Shown one piece after another: positions 8,935-17,439 of a stretch of DNA of 64,000 nt (position 1 is its first letter; each line of letters opens with the position of its first letter). A model generated the notes under the pieces. It did no database searches, was not told the DNA's origin, and worked only from the letters and a program-made list of their open reading frames with translations. The position numbers and the translations under genes were made by a program. This DNA is from Streptomyces sp. NA02950 (GTDB lineage: Bacteria > Actinomycetota > Actinomycetes > Streptomycetales > Streptomycetaceae), in NCBI RefSeq assembly GCF_013364155.1, contig NZ_CP054916.1:4399001-4463000 (forward strand), in the 5' to 3' direction.

Positions 8935-9897
8935 GTGGCTGGATTCAGGATCGGACGCGGACGGAACTCCCACTCCGCGCGACAAGGGCAGCAGCAGCGA
9001 CCGCAGCAGCCGCCGCCGTACGGGCAGCAGGACCCGTACGGCCGGCGGCAGCCGCAGTGGCAGCAGCCCTCTTCACAGGGAGAGCCGGAGTACTTCGGCG
9101 GTGACCAGGACCCGTACTACGGCCCCGGTCCCGGCCCCGGACAAGGGCCGGGTCACGACCCCGGAGGCTACGGCCCGGGGCAGGGACCGTACGGCCCCGG
9201 ACCGGGCCCCGGCTCCGGCCCCGGCGCGTACTCCGACAACAACGCGGGTCATACGCAGGCGTTCAGCATCGGCGAGGCACCCGACGCCTACGACCCGTAC
9301 GACGACGGATACGCCAACACCTACCGCGCCGGCTCCTCCACCCCGCCGCCCGCGGGCCCCCGTCTGCACTGGAAGCAGCTGCTGACCGGCATCGTGCTCC
9401 GCCCGGCGGCCACCTTCTGGCAGATGCGTGACTACACGGTCTGGGGCCCGGCGCTCATCGTGACCTTCGTCTACGGCCTGCTGGCGGTGTTCGGCTTCGG
9501 AGCGGCCCGCGACGACGTCCTCAAGGCCCCGATGTCCAACAGCATCCCGTGGGTGCTGTGCACGGCCGTCGCGATGGTGCTCAGCGGTCTCGTGCTGGGC
9601 GCGGTCACGCATACGCTCGCCCGGCAGCTGGGCGGCGACGGGACATGGGCGCCCACCATCGGCCTGTCGATGCTGATCATGTCGCTCACGGACGCGCCGC
9701 GGCTGCTGTTCGCGCTCTTCCTGGGCGGTGACAGCTCGCTGGTGAAGGTGCTGGGCTGGGCGACCTGGCTGGCGGCGGGCGCGCTCTTCACCTCGATGGT
9801 GAGCAAGTCGCACGACCTCCCGTGGCCGAAGGCGCTGGGCGCGTCGGCGATCCAGCTGATCGCGCTGCTGAGCCTGCTGAAGCTGGGCACGCTGTAG
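8935..9897 (+). CDS. Yip1-family membrane protein with Gln/Gly/Pro-rich N-terminus
   Basis: About 320 residues. The start is set at the GTG giving VAGFRIGRGR, the N-terminus I remember for Streptomyces Yip1-like proteins; an ATG one codon upstream and another at 8875 are alternatives. Residues 20-135 are low-complexity Gln, Gly, Pro and Tyr, rich in QQPP and GPGPGQGPG runs, and probably disordered in the cytoplasm. The C-terminal 170 residues form about five membrane helices (ALIVTFVYGLLAVFGFG, LCTAVAMVLSGLVLGAV, IGLSMLIMSL and others), matching the Yip1/DUF1282 fold. The exact role in bacteria is not known. A strong terminator follows 13 bases after the stop. Confidence 0.85.
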   Translation: MAGFRIGRGRNSHSARQGQQQRPQQPPPYGQQDPYGRRQPQWQQPSSQGEPEYFGGDQDPYYGPGPGPGQGPGHDPGGYGPGQGPYGPGPGPGSGPGAYSDNNAGHTQAFSIGEAPDAYDPYDDGYANTYRAGSSTPPPAGPRLHWKQLLTGIVLRPAATFWQMRDYTVWGPALIVTFVYGLLAVFGFGAARDDVLKAPMSNSIPWVLCTAVAMVLSGLVLGAVTHTLARQLGGDGTWAPTIGLSMLIMSLTDAPRLLFALFLGGDSSLVKVLGWATWLAAGALFTSMVSKSHDLPWPKALGASAIQLIALLSLLKLGTL

Positions 9898-9910
9898 CCG
9901 GAACGAAAGA

Positions 9911-9932
9911 GGGGCCCGCATCCGCGGGCCCC
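9911..9932. terminator. Intrinsic terminator
   Basis: A perfect hairpin, GGGGCCCGC / GCGGGCCCC with loop ATCC, lies between the Yip1 stop and the displaced end of the convergent phosphoribosyltransferase gene. It probably served both genes before the integrase element was inserted. Confidence 0.85.
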
Positions 9933-9950
9933 ACGACGTACGCGCCCGGC

Positions 9951-10007
9951 TCAGGCGTCGAGGACCTGCCCGGCACGCCGTACGACGGGCGGCTCGACGC
10001 TTCAGGG
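9951..10007 (-). pseudogene. Displaced 3' end of the phosphoribosyltransferase gene
   Basis: On the minus strand this reads SVEPPVVRRAGQVLDA and a stop. I recognise it as the usual C-terminus of the Streptomyces phosphoribosyltransferase encoded next to dcd. The body of that gene lies at 12476-13015 and reads up to FPWS before it changes sequence. Both sites share CAGGG (10003-10007 and 12543-12547), the likely crossover core. The fragment has no start and is not translated from its own gene. Confidence 0.8.
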
Positions 10008-10081
10008 ATTCTGAACTGAATGACGGTAGTAACCTGAACTCGCTATGGCGCAAGCGGAGCGTAACGGGGGAGGAACCGAGC

Positions 10082-11504
10082 GTGGCACGCGAGGTGGCCG
10101 TCTACACACGTATTTCCAGGGACGACGAGGGGGATGGCCTCGGGGTCACCCGCCAGCGCGAAGACTGCGAACGACTGGTTGACCTGCGGCTGGGCCATAG
10201 CCAGGATCTACGAGGACAACGATGTGTCGGCGTTCAAGCGCAACGTCCGCCGACCGGAGTTCGAGCTGATGCTGTCCGACCTGGCCACCGGGCTGATCGA
10301 CGGAGTCGTGGCCTACGACCTTGACCGACTGGCCCGCCAGCCCAAGGACCTTGAACGGCTGATCGACCTGTACGACGGCCGCAAGCGACTGATGTTCGCC
10401 ACCGTCACCAACGATGTGAATCTGTCCACGGCCGACGGGCGCACCATGGCCCGCGTCATGGTGGCGTTCGCCAACAAGTCGTCACACGACGCGTCACGCC
10501 GCATCCAGCGCAAGCACCTGCAACTTGCCCAGCAAGGCAAGTCGAACGGTGGCCCCGCCCCGTACGGATGGATGAAGGGTGGGATCAAGGTGGATCCTGA
10601 AGCCGCCCGCCACATCCGCGAGGCGCAGAAGCAGCTCCTCTCCGGAGTCCGCATCGGCACCATCCGCACGCGCTGGCAGGCGGAAGGACTCGGCAACCCC
10701 AGGCAGGGCACCAAGCGGATGGCCCACCACCACGTGGAGCACATCCTGACCAACCCGAGGCTGTGCGGCTTCCGCGCCTACCACGGCGAGATCCTGCACG
10801 ACGACGAGGGACAGCCGGTCATCGGCGAGTGGGAGACGATCAACACCGTCGAAGAATGAGAAGCCGTCTGCGCGGCGGTGGCCGAGCGGAAACGGAGTGC
10901 CCCCGGGCGCATGCTCGCGCGGAAGTACCTGCTTTCGGGAATCGCTCGCTGCGGTCTCTGCCACACCAAGATTCGTGGCCAGGTCAACAGGAACTGGAAG
11001 CCCGGTTCCAAGGCATCGCCGTACAGCTATCAGTGCTCCGTGGTCAACGGAGGTTGCGGCAAGGTCGGACGTGTCGGCAAGCCAGTCGACGATCTCATCA
11101 TCGATCTCGTCCTGAAGGAGCAGCGCCACGAAGCCGCGTCCAGCGGCGTCCCTGCCGAAGCGCGCTGGCCCAGGCAAGCCGACCTCAAATCCGCCGAAGA
11201 CGACATCACCGCCCTCACCCGGGCCACCAAGGCCGGGACGCTCAGCGTGTCGTCCTTGCTCCAGCTCTTGCCTGACCTGGAACGTAAGCGCGACGAGCTG
11301 AAGTTGGAGCGAGCGCGCTTCTACAAGGAGATCAAGCGGGCCGAGTCCGTACACGCGGACATCGGGAAGGACTTCCACGGTCTCCCCATCGAGCGGCAGC
11401 AGGCGATCATCCTGCACAGCCTGACGGCCGTTCTCATCCACCCCGCAGGCCGCGGAGCCCGCAAGTTCGACCCCGATCTGATCGAACCCGTCTGGCGCCA
11501 GTAG
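10082..11504 (+). pseudogene. Large serine recombinase (integrase), broken by a frameshift and a stop
   Basis: The start is good: GGGGGAGGAACC then GTG. The first frame reads AREVAVYTRISRDDEGDGLG, the resolvase N-terminus with the catalytic Ser (TRIS). Near 10175-10195 the homology moves to another frame, GWAIARIYEDNDVSAFKR, so a base has been lost or gained. That frame runs through the resolvase domain (YDLDRLARQ, NKSSHDASRRIQRKH) and the recombinase domain (APYGW). It meets a TGA at 10857-10859 where the family has Trp (EEWEAV expected, EE-stop-EAV seen). It then continues in frame through a zinc-ribbon-like Cys region (ARCGLCHTKIRG...CSVVNGGCG) and a coiled coil to the natural stop. Two separate lesions mean it is dead. 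Confidence 0.9.
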
Positions 11505-11547
11505 AACGCCGCGTACGCCCCGGATCATGGTCCGGGGCGTACGTCTG

Positions 11548-11664
11548 TCAGCGACGATGCAGGATCAGCGCACGTCTCACCCACGCCTGATCACGGGCCG
11601 GAGCCCGATCAAGCTGCTTCTTGATCCACCCCTCCCGGCTGATGATCTTCTTCGGCTCCGCCAT
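11548..11664 (-). CDS. Small conserved-looking protein of 38 residues
   Basis: Reads MAEPKKIISREGWIKKQL and ends in RRALILHRR. A GGGTGAGGG ribosome site lies just upstream, and the ATG overlaps the TGA of an upstream minus-strand frame (TGATG), suggesting translational coupling to a partner that is now only a fragment (its last codons, about 11665-11750, read AAGIADDLTRNREIACEEQ). The peptide is basic and helical, about the size of element-encoded accessory proteins, but I do not recognise a function. Confidence 0.5.
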   Translation of the reverse strand: MAEPKKIISREGWIKKQLDRAPARDQAWVRRALILHRR

Positions 11665-11759
11665 CAGCCCTCACCCCCTGCCTGCTCCTCGCAAGCGATC
11701 TCTCGGTTCCGGGTGAGGTCGTCGGCGATTCCGGCGGCGATGAGGGCCGCGCCGGGGGT

Positions 11760-12158
11760 GTGGTGTCTACGAGGCGGCTGTCGCCCGGAACCTGGTCGAG
11801 GCAGGCACAGCCATCGCCTCCAGCGGTTACGAACGAGATGGCGACTCCGATGAGCTCGTCCCCTTCACGCCCGACGCCGACTCCGCTACCAAGGGACGTG
11901 GTGGGTCCGCAACGGCCTGTCCTATGCCCGGCTTGACCCCCGCTCCCGGCTGGTCAAGGAACTCACCCGCAGGCTCCAGCCAGCCCTGGACCAGATGGCC
12001 GCAGGCGAGGCGGCGCTCCGCCGGCCCCGGGAGAGCGCGTGAGTACACCACCCGCCTCCCCACCGGCCGCTATCCCGGACCTGGCCACCCTGAGCAGCGA
12101 GATCACCCGGCTCGCCGAGACCGGGCTCGTCGGCGCCGCACTCCTCAGCCGCCGCGGC
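11760..12158 (+). pseudogene. Remnants of two overlapping small genes
   Basis: One frame reads SSGYERDGDSDELVPFTPD then shifts frame near 11885 to TWWVRNGLSYARLDPRSRL and ends at a TGA (12039-12041). A second frame starts at the overlapping GTG (STPPASPPAAIPDL) and ends near 12158. Codon use is Streptomyces-like and the overlap is operon-like, but the first frame is broken and upstream parts are missing. I do not recognise the family; these look like leftover cargo of the decayed element. Confidence 0.4.
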
Positions 12159-12289
12159 TGACCGCCCTTGCGGATGATGGCCACGCGCTTGTCGGAGGGC
12201 TCGATGTGTTCCCGGTACGGCCCGAGGTTTTCGCGCACGGTGCGCAGCAGGGTGGTGCCGGACAGGCGGCGTGTCGCGGGCGTGGTCAT
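12158..12289 (-). pseudogene. Truncated 5' gene fragment
   Basis: Reads MTTPATRRLSGTTLLRTVRE and continues through NLGPYREHIEPSDKRVAIIRKGGQ with a normal third-position G+C bias. It then runs into unrelated sequence at about 12160. The start codon is real-looking but the 3' part has been replaced by the opposing remnant. Function is not recognised. Confidence 0.4.
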
Positions 12290-12475
12290 GCGCGCGGCGT
12301 TCCCTTTCGTCAGATGCGGACGCAGCGCAGTTCAGCGAGAACCTCGGGCGCGGGATGGAGGGGGAGTGGGCCGAGGAGGCCAAGCGCCTGCGCGGCCCCC
12401 GGGGCCGCCTCGTCCGCCTGCGATTCCGAGACAGCCGGGCGGGGCATCTCCATGCCTCAGACGCAGTGACCGAGG

Positions 12476-13015
12476 TCACTCAAGTGCGTCCTTTGAGGGC
12501 GTAATGGGGGTGCCAGACTTACGGCATGGAGGCAAAACCGACCAGGGGAAGTTGATCCACTCGTCGGTGCGCTTCCAGACGTACTCGCACTTCACCAGCG
12601 ACTGCGACTTCTCGTAGATCACCGCGCTGCGCACCTCGGCGACCGTGCCGAGGCAGAAGTCGCGCACCAGCTTCAGCGTCTTGCCGGTGTCCGCGACATC
12701 GTCCGCGATCAGCACCTTCTTGTCGGAGAAGTCGATCACGTTGGGGACCGGGGCGAGCATGACCGGCATCTCGAGGGTGGTCCCGACACCGGTGTAGAAC
12801 TCCACGTTGATCAGGTGGATGTTCTTGCAGTCCAGCGCGTACGCCAGCCCGCCCGCGACGAAGACCCCGCCACGGGCTATGGAGAGCACGACGTCCGGCT
12901 CGTAGCCGTCGTCCGCGATGGCCTGCGCCAGCTCGCGGACGGCGACGCCGAACCGCTCGTAGCTCAGGTTCTCCCGCTTCTCACCCACGCTCCCGCTCTC
13001 ACCCACGCCGGTCAC
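12476..13015 (-). CDS. Phosphoribosyltransferase with an altered C-terminus
   Basis: 179 residues from a GTG whose bases overlap the dcd stop (GTGA), so the two genes are coupled. It has the type I phosphoribosyltransferase core: [20 protein letters not shown], then the PRPP loop [17 protein letters not shown]. The family transfers phosphoribosyl from PRPP to a purine-type base (hypoxanthine/guanine/xanthine-like) in salvage; the base is not certain here. The last 20 or so residues (VLPPCRKSG...KDALE) differ from the usual SVEPPVVRRAGQVLDA, which now lies 2.5 kb away beyond an integrase element. The core domain is intact, so the enzyme may still work with the substitute tail. An inner start at VGEKRENL is possible. 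Confidence 0.85.
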   Translation of the reverse strand: MTGVGESGSVGEKRENLSYERFGVAVRELAQAIADDGYEPDVVLSIARGGVFVAGGLAYALDCKNIHLINVEFYTGVGTTLEMPVMLAPVPNVIDFSDKKVLIADDVADTGKTLKLVRDFCLGTVAEVRSAVIYEKSQSLVKCEYVWKRTDEWINFPWSVLPPCRKSGTPITPSKDALE

Positions 13016-13587
13016 ACCTTCGTCCGATGGAAGTTCTGGAACGACCGCGAGGGCGTCGGCCCGCGCTGCCCCTGGTAGCGGGAGCCGTAGCGCGCGGACC
13101 CGTAGGGGTGCTCGGCGGGCGAGGTCAGCCGGAACATGCACAGCTGCCCGATCTTCATGCCCGGCCACAACTTGATCGGCAACGTCGCGACGTTCGACAG
13201 CTCGAGCGTCACATGCCCGGAGAAGCCCGGGTCGATGAATCCGGCCGTGGAATGCGTCAGCAGCCCCAGCCGCCCCAGGCTCGATTTTCCCTCCAACCGG
13301 GAGGCGATGTCATCCGGAAGGCTGATCACCTCGTAGGTCGAGGCCAGCACGAACTCCCCGGGGTGCAGGATGAACGCGTCGTCCCCCTCGGGCTCCACCA
13401 GCCGCGTCAGATCGGGCTGCTCCACCGCCGGGTCGATATGGGGGTAGCGGTGGTTCTCGAATACCCGGAAGAACCGGTCCAGCCTGACGTCGATGCTCGA
13501 CGGCTGAACCATCGTCGGGTCGTAAGGATCGATCCGCACCCGTCCGGCGTCGATCTCGGTCCGGATGTCCTTGTCTGAGAGAAGCAC
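13012..13587 (-). CDS. dcd: dCTP deaminase
   Basis: 191 residues, the normal length. It converts dCTP to dUTP in pyrimidine nucleotide supply. Family motifs are present: MLLSDKDIR at the start, [11 protein letters not shown], the substrate loop [18 protein letters not shown], the catalytic Glu in GHVTLELSN, and [10 protein letters not shown]. Cytoplasmic homotrimer in known relatives. The stop overlaps the GTG of the downstream phosphoribosyltransferase, so both are read from one message. No defect is visible. Confidence 0.97.
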   Translation of the reverse strand: MLLSDKDIRTEIDAGRVRIDPYDPTMVQPSSIDVRLDRFFRVFENHRYPHIDPAVEQPDLTRLVEPEGDDAFILHPGEFVLASTYEVISLPDDIASRLEGKSSLGRLGLLTHSTAGFIDPGFSGHVTLELSNVATLPIKLWPGMKIGQLCMFRLTSPAEHPYGSARYGSRYQGQRGPTPSRSFQNFHRTKV

Positions 13588-13755
13588 GGAATGAGGATAC
13601 GCAAACGGAGCGGCCCTCTACGGACAGGCCCTACGCCGGACCAGGGGCGCTACGGCGGACCAGGCGCTGCGGCACGGATCCCACGATGGGCCACGGCGGC
13701 CCACGGCAAAGGACCCGGCCCCACCGGACCGAGCCCTCGCCCCTGGCCTCATCGG

Positions 13756-13920
13756 TTACCGCTTCTGGTGCCCCACGGGCACCGCATGCCGCAGCCGCGC
13801 ACAGCGCGGACACCGCAGCAGCCGCCCGGGACCGATCCGGTCGACGGTGAGGTGCTGCATCGGGAACGAGGCGGTACTGAACACGTGCCCTTCAGCACAA
13901 CGGACGACGGTGCGCTCCAT
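13756..13920 (-). CDS. Small CxxC-containing protein, 54 residues
   Basis: Reads MERTVVRCAEGHVFSTASFP and later LLRCPRCARLRHAVP. The cysteine spacing (one Cys-x-x-x-His and one Cys-Pro-x-Cys) suggests a small zinc ribbon. I recall near-identical short proteins annotated as hypothetical across Streptomyces. It is not part of the dcd operon: the gap to the start of dcd is about 170 bp. Function unknown. Confidence 0.7.
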   Translation of the reverse strand: MERTVVRCAEGHVFSTASFPMQHLTVDRIGPGRLLRCPRCARLRHAVPVGHQKR

Positions 13921-14164
13921 TGAGTCCCTTCCCCAAGAACGTGGACGACGTGGACGACAAAAGCCACATTAGGGGATCAATCGCACGTCACTCCACGCGG
14001 CACTCCGCGCCCCCACCGTACGCCCCAACTCCCGCACCCCAACAGCCGCTTCCCCCTCGCGCAAACCACCTCGAACAGCAAGAAGACCCCACGACAAATG
14101 CGCCGGGGGTCAGCCATGAGGTACAGTGAGCGACGATGCGGCGCCAGGCCAATTGGGCGCCCTC

Positions 14165-14238
14165 GCGGGTGTAGTTTAATGGTAGAACATGAGCTTCCCA
14201 AGCTCAGAGCGCGGGTTCGATTCCCGTCACCCGCTCCA
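14165..14238 (+). tRNA. tRNA-Gly (anticodon CCC)
   Basis: Cloverleaf read by eye: acceptor GCGGGTG pairs with CACCCGC; D-arm GTTTAATGGTAGAAC; anticodon stem TGAGC/GCTCA with loop TTCCCAA (anticodon CCC); T-arm GCGGGTTCGATTCCCGT; discriminator T and encoded CCA (14236-14238). From the anticodon loop on, the 3' half is shared with three further copies at 40131, 41260 and 45824, which mark integration events. The gene itself remains complete because the element restores its 3' end. Confidence 0.96.
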
Positions 14239-14270
14239 GACAGAAGCCCCAGGCCAGCGGCCCGGGGCTT
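14195..14270. repeat. attL: attL of the AICE (76-bp direct repeat)
   Basis: From the tRNA anticodon loop (TTCCCAAGCTCAGAG...) through the CCA end and the hairpin behind it. The stretch is identical over 76 bp to 40131-40206. The two copies bound the integrated element. Confidence 0.92.
14246..14270. terminator. tRNA terminator hairpin
   Basis: AGCCCC...GGGGCT stem followed by TTGTTGTT, directly after the tRNA-Gly gene. It is part of the 76-bp repeat, so the element carries its own copy and keeps the tRNA transcript properly ended. Confidence 0.75.
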
Positions 14271-14289
14271 TGTTGTTGTCTAGACCTCT

Positions 14290-15447
14290 CTATGCCTCCC
14301 GTGCCCGTTGCGTGCCCGATGGGCTCCGGGCCGCCTCACGCTGTGCCCGCACGCGAGCGTCGAGGGCGGCGGCGATCTCCTTCTGACGGTCGAGGTTGGA
14401 GTGCTGGTAGATCAGCGCGGCCCGCTCGGAGGACTGGCCAGCCCGGACCATGGTGTCCTTGAGCGTTGCCCCGGATTGCGTCGAGAGCGTATGGCCGGTG
14501 TGACGAAGATCGTAGAAACGGAAGTCGTCGGGGAGCCCCACTTTCGCCCGCGCCCGACGCCACTTCCGCCCAAAGGAGGACCGCCGGAACGGTGCCCCCT
14601 TCTCCCCCACGAACAGAAGTCCGTTGGGGTCCTTCTCAGCGAACCACTTCAGATGACGTTCAAGGTCCTTCCGCAGGAAGCCCGGCAGGACGATGAACCG
14701 CTTCCCCGCCTCGGACTTGGTGTCGCCGACCACCCGCCGCCCGGTCGTCAGCTCAGGAGCGGCCCGCCGGACCCAGACGCCGACCGTTTCGAGGTCCACG
14801 TCCGGCCGCCGCAGCTCGGCTTGCTCTTCCGGCCGCGCGGGCCCGTACGCCGCGATGTACACCATGAGGCGCCAGCGGGGCCCGATGGCGTCCGCAAGGG
14901 CGTCCACCTGGTCCACGGTGGCGATGGGCCGCTCAGGAGCCGACTCCTTGCCTGCCCCTCGAATCCGGCACGGGTTGCGGCGGATCAGCTCGTCCTCAAC
15001 CGCGGTTTCCAGGATCGCTTTCACCAGCCGGTACGACTTGGCGACGGTCGTTTCTCCAGTGGCCTTCAGCCGCTCAGCACGCCACGTGCGCACCCTGGGC
15101 GGGGTGATCTCGTCCAGATCCCAGGCTCGGAAGGTGGGCAGGATGTGTAGCCGCAGAAGGCGCCGGTACAGCTCCTCGGTGGTAGCGGAGAGGTCCCGCT
15201 CTTCAACCCACTGCACGGCGTACTCACCGAAGTTGACCGCCCCCGCGTCCGGGTCCTGCCAGTCCCCTTTGCGTACCTCCGTCTGCTGCTCAGCCAACCA
15301 GTCATCCGCCTCCCCGGCCGTGGCGAAGGTGACTGGTGCCGGGCGATCGACCCCATCGGGGGCGAGGTACCGCGCCTGATAGCGGCCGGAGGGCAGCTTG
15401 CGGACACGCCCAAAACGCCGCTTCTTCGTTGGCTTCTTCCTCGGCAT
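14290..15447 (-). CDS. int: Tyrosine site-specific integrase
   Basis: 385 residues. N-terminal arm-binding domain (about 1-65), SAM-like core-binding domain (66-165, with YRRLLRLHILPTF), catalytic domain (175-360). Candidate catalytic residues: Arg205 (GPARPEEQ), Arg315 within YDLRHTGHTL, His319, and nucleophile Tyr347 (ALIYQHSN). The usual first His of the HxLRH box is Tyr here, a variant I have seen in AICE integrases. It joins attP to the tRNA-Gly attB. Its ATG overlaps the stop of xis (TGATG), and its 3' end faces attL 20 bp away, the normal arrangement. Confidence 0.95.
   Translation of the reverse strand: MPRKKPTKKRRFGRVRKLPSGRYQARYLAPDGVDRPAPVTFATAGEADDWLAEQQTEVRKGDWQDPDAGAVNFGEYAVQWVEERDLSATTEELYRRLLRLHILPTFRAWDLDEITPPRVRTWRAERLKATGETTVAKSYRLVKAILETAVEDELIRRNPCRIRGAGKESAPERPIATVDQVDALADAIGPRWRLMVYIAAYGPARPEEQAELRRPDVDLETVGVWVRRAAPELTTGRRVVGDTKSEAGKRFIVLPGFLRKDLERHLKWFAEKDPNGLLFVGEKGAPFRRSSFGRKWRRARAKVGLPDDFRFYDLRHTGHTLSTQSGATLKDTMVRAGQSSERAALIYQHSNLDRQKEIAAALDARVRAQREAARSPSGTQRAREA
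14301..14323. promoter_or_regulatory. Candidate integrase arm-type site, left end
   Basis: Two GTGCCCG units ten bases apart (GTGCCCGTTGC then GTGCCCGATGGG) lie 30 bp inside attL, within the 3' end of int. The same pair occurs inside the right end at 40002-40024. Paired short repeats flanking the core are expected of lambda-type attP arms; binding itself is inferred. Confidence 0.55.
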
Positions 15448-15659
15448 CAGGCAGCCCGCCCAAGGCGACGGCGCCGAGGCTGCACGGGCTGCACAGTGTT
15501 CGCGTCGATGTACTCGCGTATGACGCTCTCCGGGATGCGGACGTGACGGCCCACCTTGACGTACTTGACGCGCCGCTCCGCGATCAGCCGCCGGGGAAAG
15601 CGCTGCGTGGTGCCCAGCAGCTCCGCCACTTGAGCAACGCTGAGATAGCGGTCATGCAT
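15447..15659 (-). CDS. xis: Excisionase (MerR-like helix-turn-helix)
   Basis: 70 residues. Reads MHDRYLSVAQVAELLGTTQR then VKYVKVGRHVRIPESVIREYI, the winged HTH of the excisionase/MerR type that bends DNA at att sites and pushes the integrase toward excision. It overlaps rep at its start (8 bp) and int at its stop (TGATG), so rep, xis and int form one operon, as in pSAM2. Confidence 0.92.
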   Translation of the reverse strand: MHDRYLSVAQVAELLGTTQRFPRRLIAERRVKYVKVGRHVRIPESVIREYIDANTVQPVQPRRRRLGRAA

Positions 15660-17016
15660 GGGTGGGCTCTCCTTCTGTTCCAGTGGCGGGGGTGATGGTG
15701 GCGGTGAGCCATTCTTCGGCGGAGGTGAGGCCGGTTCCGGCGTAGGCCCAGTGGGCGAGGACGAGGGTGGTCTCCTCGTGCTCCAGATCGGCGGCTGCCT
15801 GAGCGCGTCGCCAAGCGGCGCGGGCGTCGCGGAGTGCGCCGAGGGTGGTGGAGTAGCGGCGGGACTTGGTGGAGAAGTGGCCGCGGAAGCCGAGCATGTG
15901 GGCCCAGGCGCGGAGCCGGAGGTGTTCCAGGTCCTTGCGGGCGCCGAGGGCCCATGCGGTGCGGATGAGGCGGCGGGCGTGGTCGGTGATGTCGAGTTGA
16001 GCGATCTCGGCGATGAGGCGTAGCGGCCGGTCCAGGGCTCCGGTCGCGGTCTCAGCGCCCTTGGTGGCGTACTTGGCGATGTAGGCGGCCACGGCCCGGT
16101 CGGTCAGCTCTTGGCCGCCGTTGAGGTCGGCACCTCGGATGGGCCGTACGTCGAGCTGGTTACCGAAGGCGAAGGTGTGGGTCCGGCCGTCGATGACCGG
16201 CCCGGTGACCTCGGCCCTGGTCGCGGCGGCGCGGATGGCGTCGGTCAGCATCTCGACCGTGGCCCAGGCCGGGGGCGAGGTGTCGCCGCCGCCGGGGCCG
16301 TCGAGGCGGATCACGGCATGGAAGTGGACGGCACCGCGCTTCTGGTACTCGGCGACCTTGGCGAAGGACAGCCGGGCGTGATCGCGGAAGGCGCGTTGGG
16401 TGAGCCCGGCCCGCTTGGCGACCTCACGCCGCAGGTAGATCGAGAAGCGGCGCCAGAGCATGCCCGCATGGGCGTTCCAGAGGACGGCGGCTTCGTAGTC
16501 GTAGGTGGTCGGGTTGAGCGGGGTGCCAAGGGCGTCGTCCTCCTGGTCGTGTCGGGTGCCGCAGCGGCACGGGCGGTGGGTACCGGCCGGACCGGTAAGC
16601 CGGTTGTGGACGGGGCCGAAGCTGGGTGCCGTGAAGGTGGCGAAGACGCGCGGATGGCCGGTGACCGTCTCCGGGATGCCCTTGCCGCCACGCAGTCCGG
16701 CGGTGATCAGGTGGAAGGTGTCGCGGCGGTAGGTCTCGGCGCAGGCCGGGCAGCGGGTGGTGCGGCGGTTGTTGCAGCGGACGAGGAGGTGTCCGGCGGG
16801 CAGGTCGGTGGAGTCCAGGTGTCGCAGGACGCGGCCGATCTCGCCGGTTTCCCGGTTCACCTCGTGCTCGGTGCGGTGGCCGTCGAGGCGGATGGGGTTG
16901 GTGCAGCCGCCGAGGCCGGAGAGCTGGCGGAGCAGTGCGGGCATGGTGCCAAGGGCTGCAAGGTTGCCGAGTTGGGGCAGCGGTGGCGGGGTGGTGCGGG
17001 TGATGATGGGTGTCAC
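15652..17016 (-). CDS. RepSA-like replication initiator
   Basis: 454 residues. Cysteine-rich N-terminal part (RCNNRRTTRCPACAETYRRD, and PCRCGTRHD) suggests a zinc-binding module. The centre carries the rolling-circle HUH-type motif GAVHFHAVIRLDG. Further C-terminal is VAAYIAKYATKGAE, typical of RepSA of pSAM2. It should nick the double-strand origin and start rolling-circle replication of the excised circle. The start is at 17016; the ATG is the first in-frame one after a short Pro-rich gap. The gene is first in the rep-xis-int operon. Confidence 0.9.
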   Translation of the reverse strand: MTPIITRTTPPPLPQLGNLAALGTMPALLRQLSGLGGCTNPIRLDGHRTEHEVNRETGEIGRVLRHLDSTDLPAGHLLVRCNNRRTTRCPACAETYRRDTFHLITAGLRGGKGIPETVTGHPRVFATFTAPSFGPVHNRLTGPAGTHRPCRCGTRHDQEDDALGTPLNPTTYDYEAAVLWNAHAGMLWRRFSIYLRREVAKRAGLTQRAFRDHARLSFAKVAEYQKRGAVHFHAVIRLDGPGGGDTSPPAWATVEMLTDAIRAAATRAEVTGPVIDGRTHTFAFGNQLDVRPIRGADLNGGQELTDRAVAAYIAKYATKGAETATGALDRPLRLIAEIAQLDITDHARRLIRTAWALGARKDLEHLRLRAWAHMLGFRGHFSTKSRRYSTTLGALRDARAAWRRAQAAADLEHEETTLVLAHWAYAGTGLTSAEEWLTATITPATGTEGEPTHA

Positions 17017-17109
17017 CTCTTTCGGCTGTGGTCGGGAGGGGGGTTGGATTGCCGGGGCGGCGGATGCTTGGCGGTATCGAGGCCGCCCCGGCAGTCGTGT
17101 TCATCGGGG

Positions 17110-17406
17110 TCAGCGGCGGCGCTGGCCGGTGAGCAGCGAGCGCATGACAACGGCGGCCACGGCGACGGAGATGGCCGTGACGGCGACGGCGGCCAGGAGC
17201 GCGGTCAGGACGATGCCGACTGTGACCACGGCGCCGACGGTTCCGGCGTTGAGCCCGAGCAGTGGTGTCCGGCGGGGTGCGGGCGCGGAGGTGTGCTGGC
17301 ACCCGCAGGCCGCCGGAGCGTGGGGGCGCTGGGTCGCCGGGGTAGCCGAGCCGGGCAGGTGGACGGTCGGCAGCGTGGGGGTCTCGGGGTACTTCGGTCG
17401 GAACAC
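17110..17406 (-). CDS. SpdD-like spread protein
   Basis: 98 residues from a GTG preceded by GAGAGGAAACC. A Pro/Thr/His-rich N-terminus with two Cys (CGCQ) is followed by a long hydrophobic span (about 52-88, TVGAVVTVGIVLTALLAAVAV), ending in RSLLTGQRRR. This is the layout of SpdD-type proteins that help intramycelial plasmid spread. It follows the small membrane gene upstream by 24 bp. Confidence 0.8.
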   Translation of the reverse strand: MFRPKYPETPTLPTVHLPGSATPATQRPHAPAACGCQHTSAPAPRRTPLLGLNAGTVGAVVTVGIVLTALLAAVAVTAISVAVAAVVMRSLLTGQRRR

Positions 17407-17424
17407 GGCGGTTTCCTCTCAGCT

Positions 17425-17439
17425 ACTCGTCTAGTCGTG
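17425..17439. promoter_or_regulatory. KorSA-like operator (ACTCGTCTAGTCGTG)
   Basis: Matches the family ACTCGTCTA(G/T)ACGAG found at four or more other places in this element. It spans the stop codon of the upstream gene and sits 19 bp before the SpdD start, so repressor bound here could block elongation or a local promoter. One arm is imperfect. Confidence 0.5.

Larger units (their letters stand above)
10008..12542. mobile_element. Decayed serine-integrase element inserted in a phosphoribosyltransferase gene
   Basis: About 2.5 kb bounded by the two halves of one gene (tail at 9951-10007, body from 12543 rightward) and a shared CAGGG core. Inside are an integrase pseudogene next to the left end, a 38-codon small gene and scraps of other genes. 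Position of the integrase beside one attachment end and insertion at the last codons of a host gene fit phage-type large serine integrases. The integrase is broken and most cargo is gone, so the element should be immobile. Confidence 0.78.

Noticed and set aside
10082..10324. An 80-codon free-standing resolvase gene
   Set aside because: It is the first frame of the broken large serine integrase; homology continues in a different frame after about 10180.
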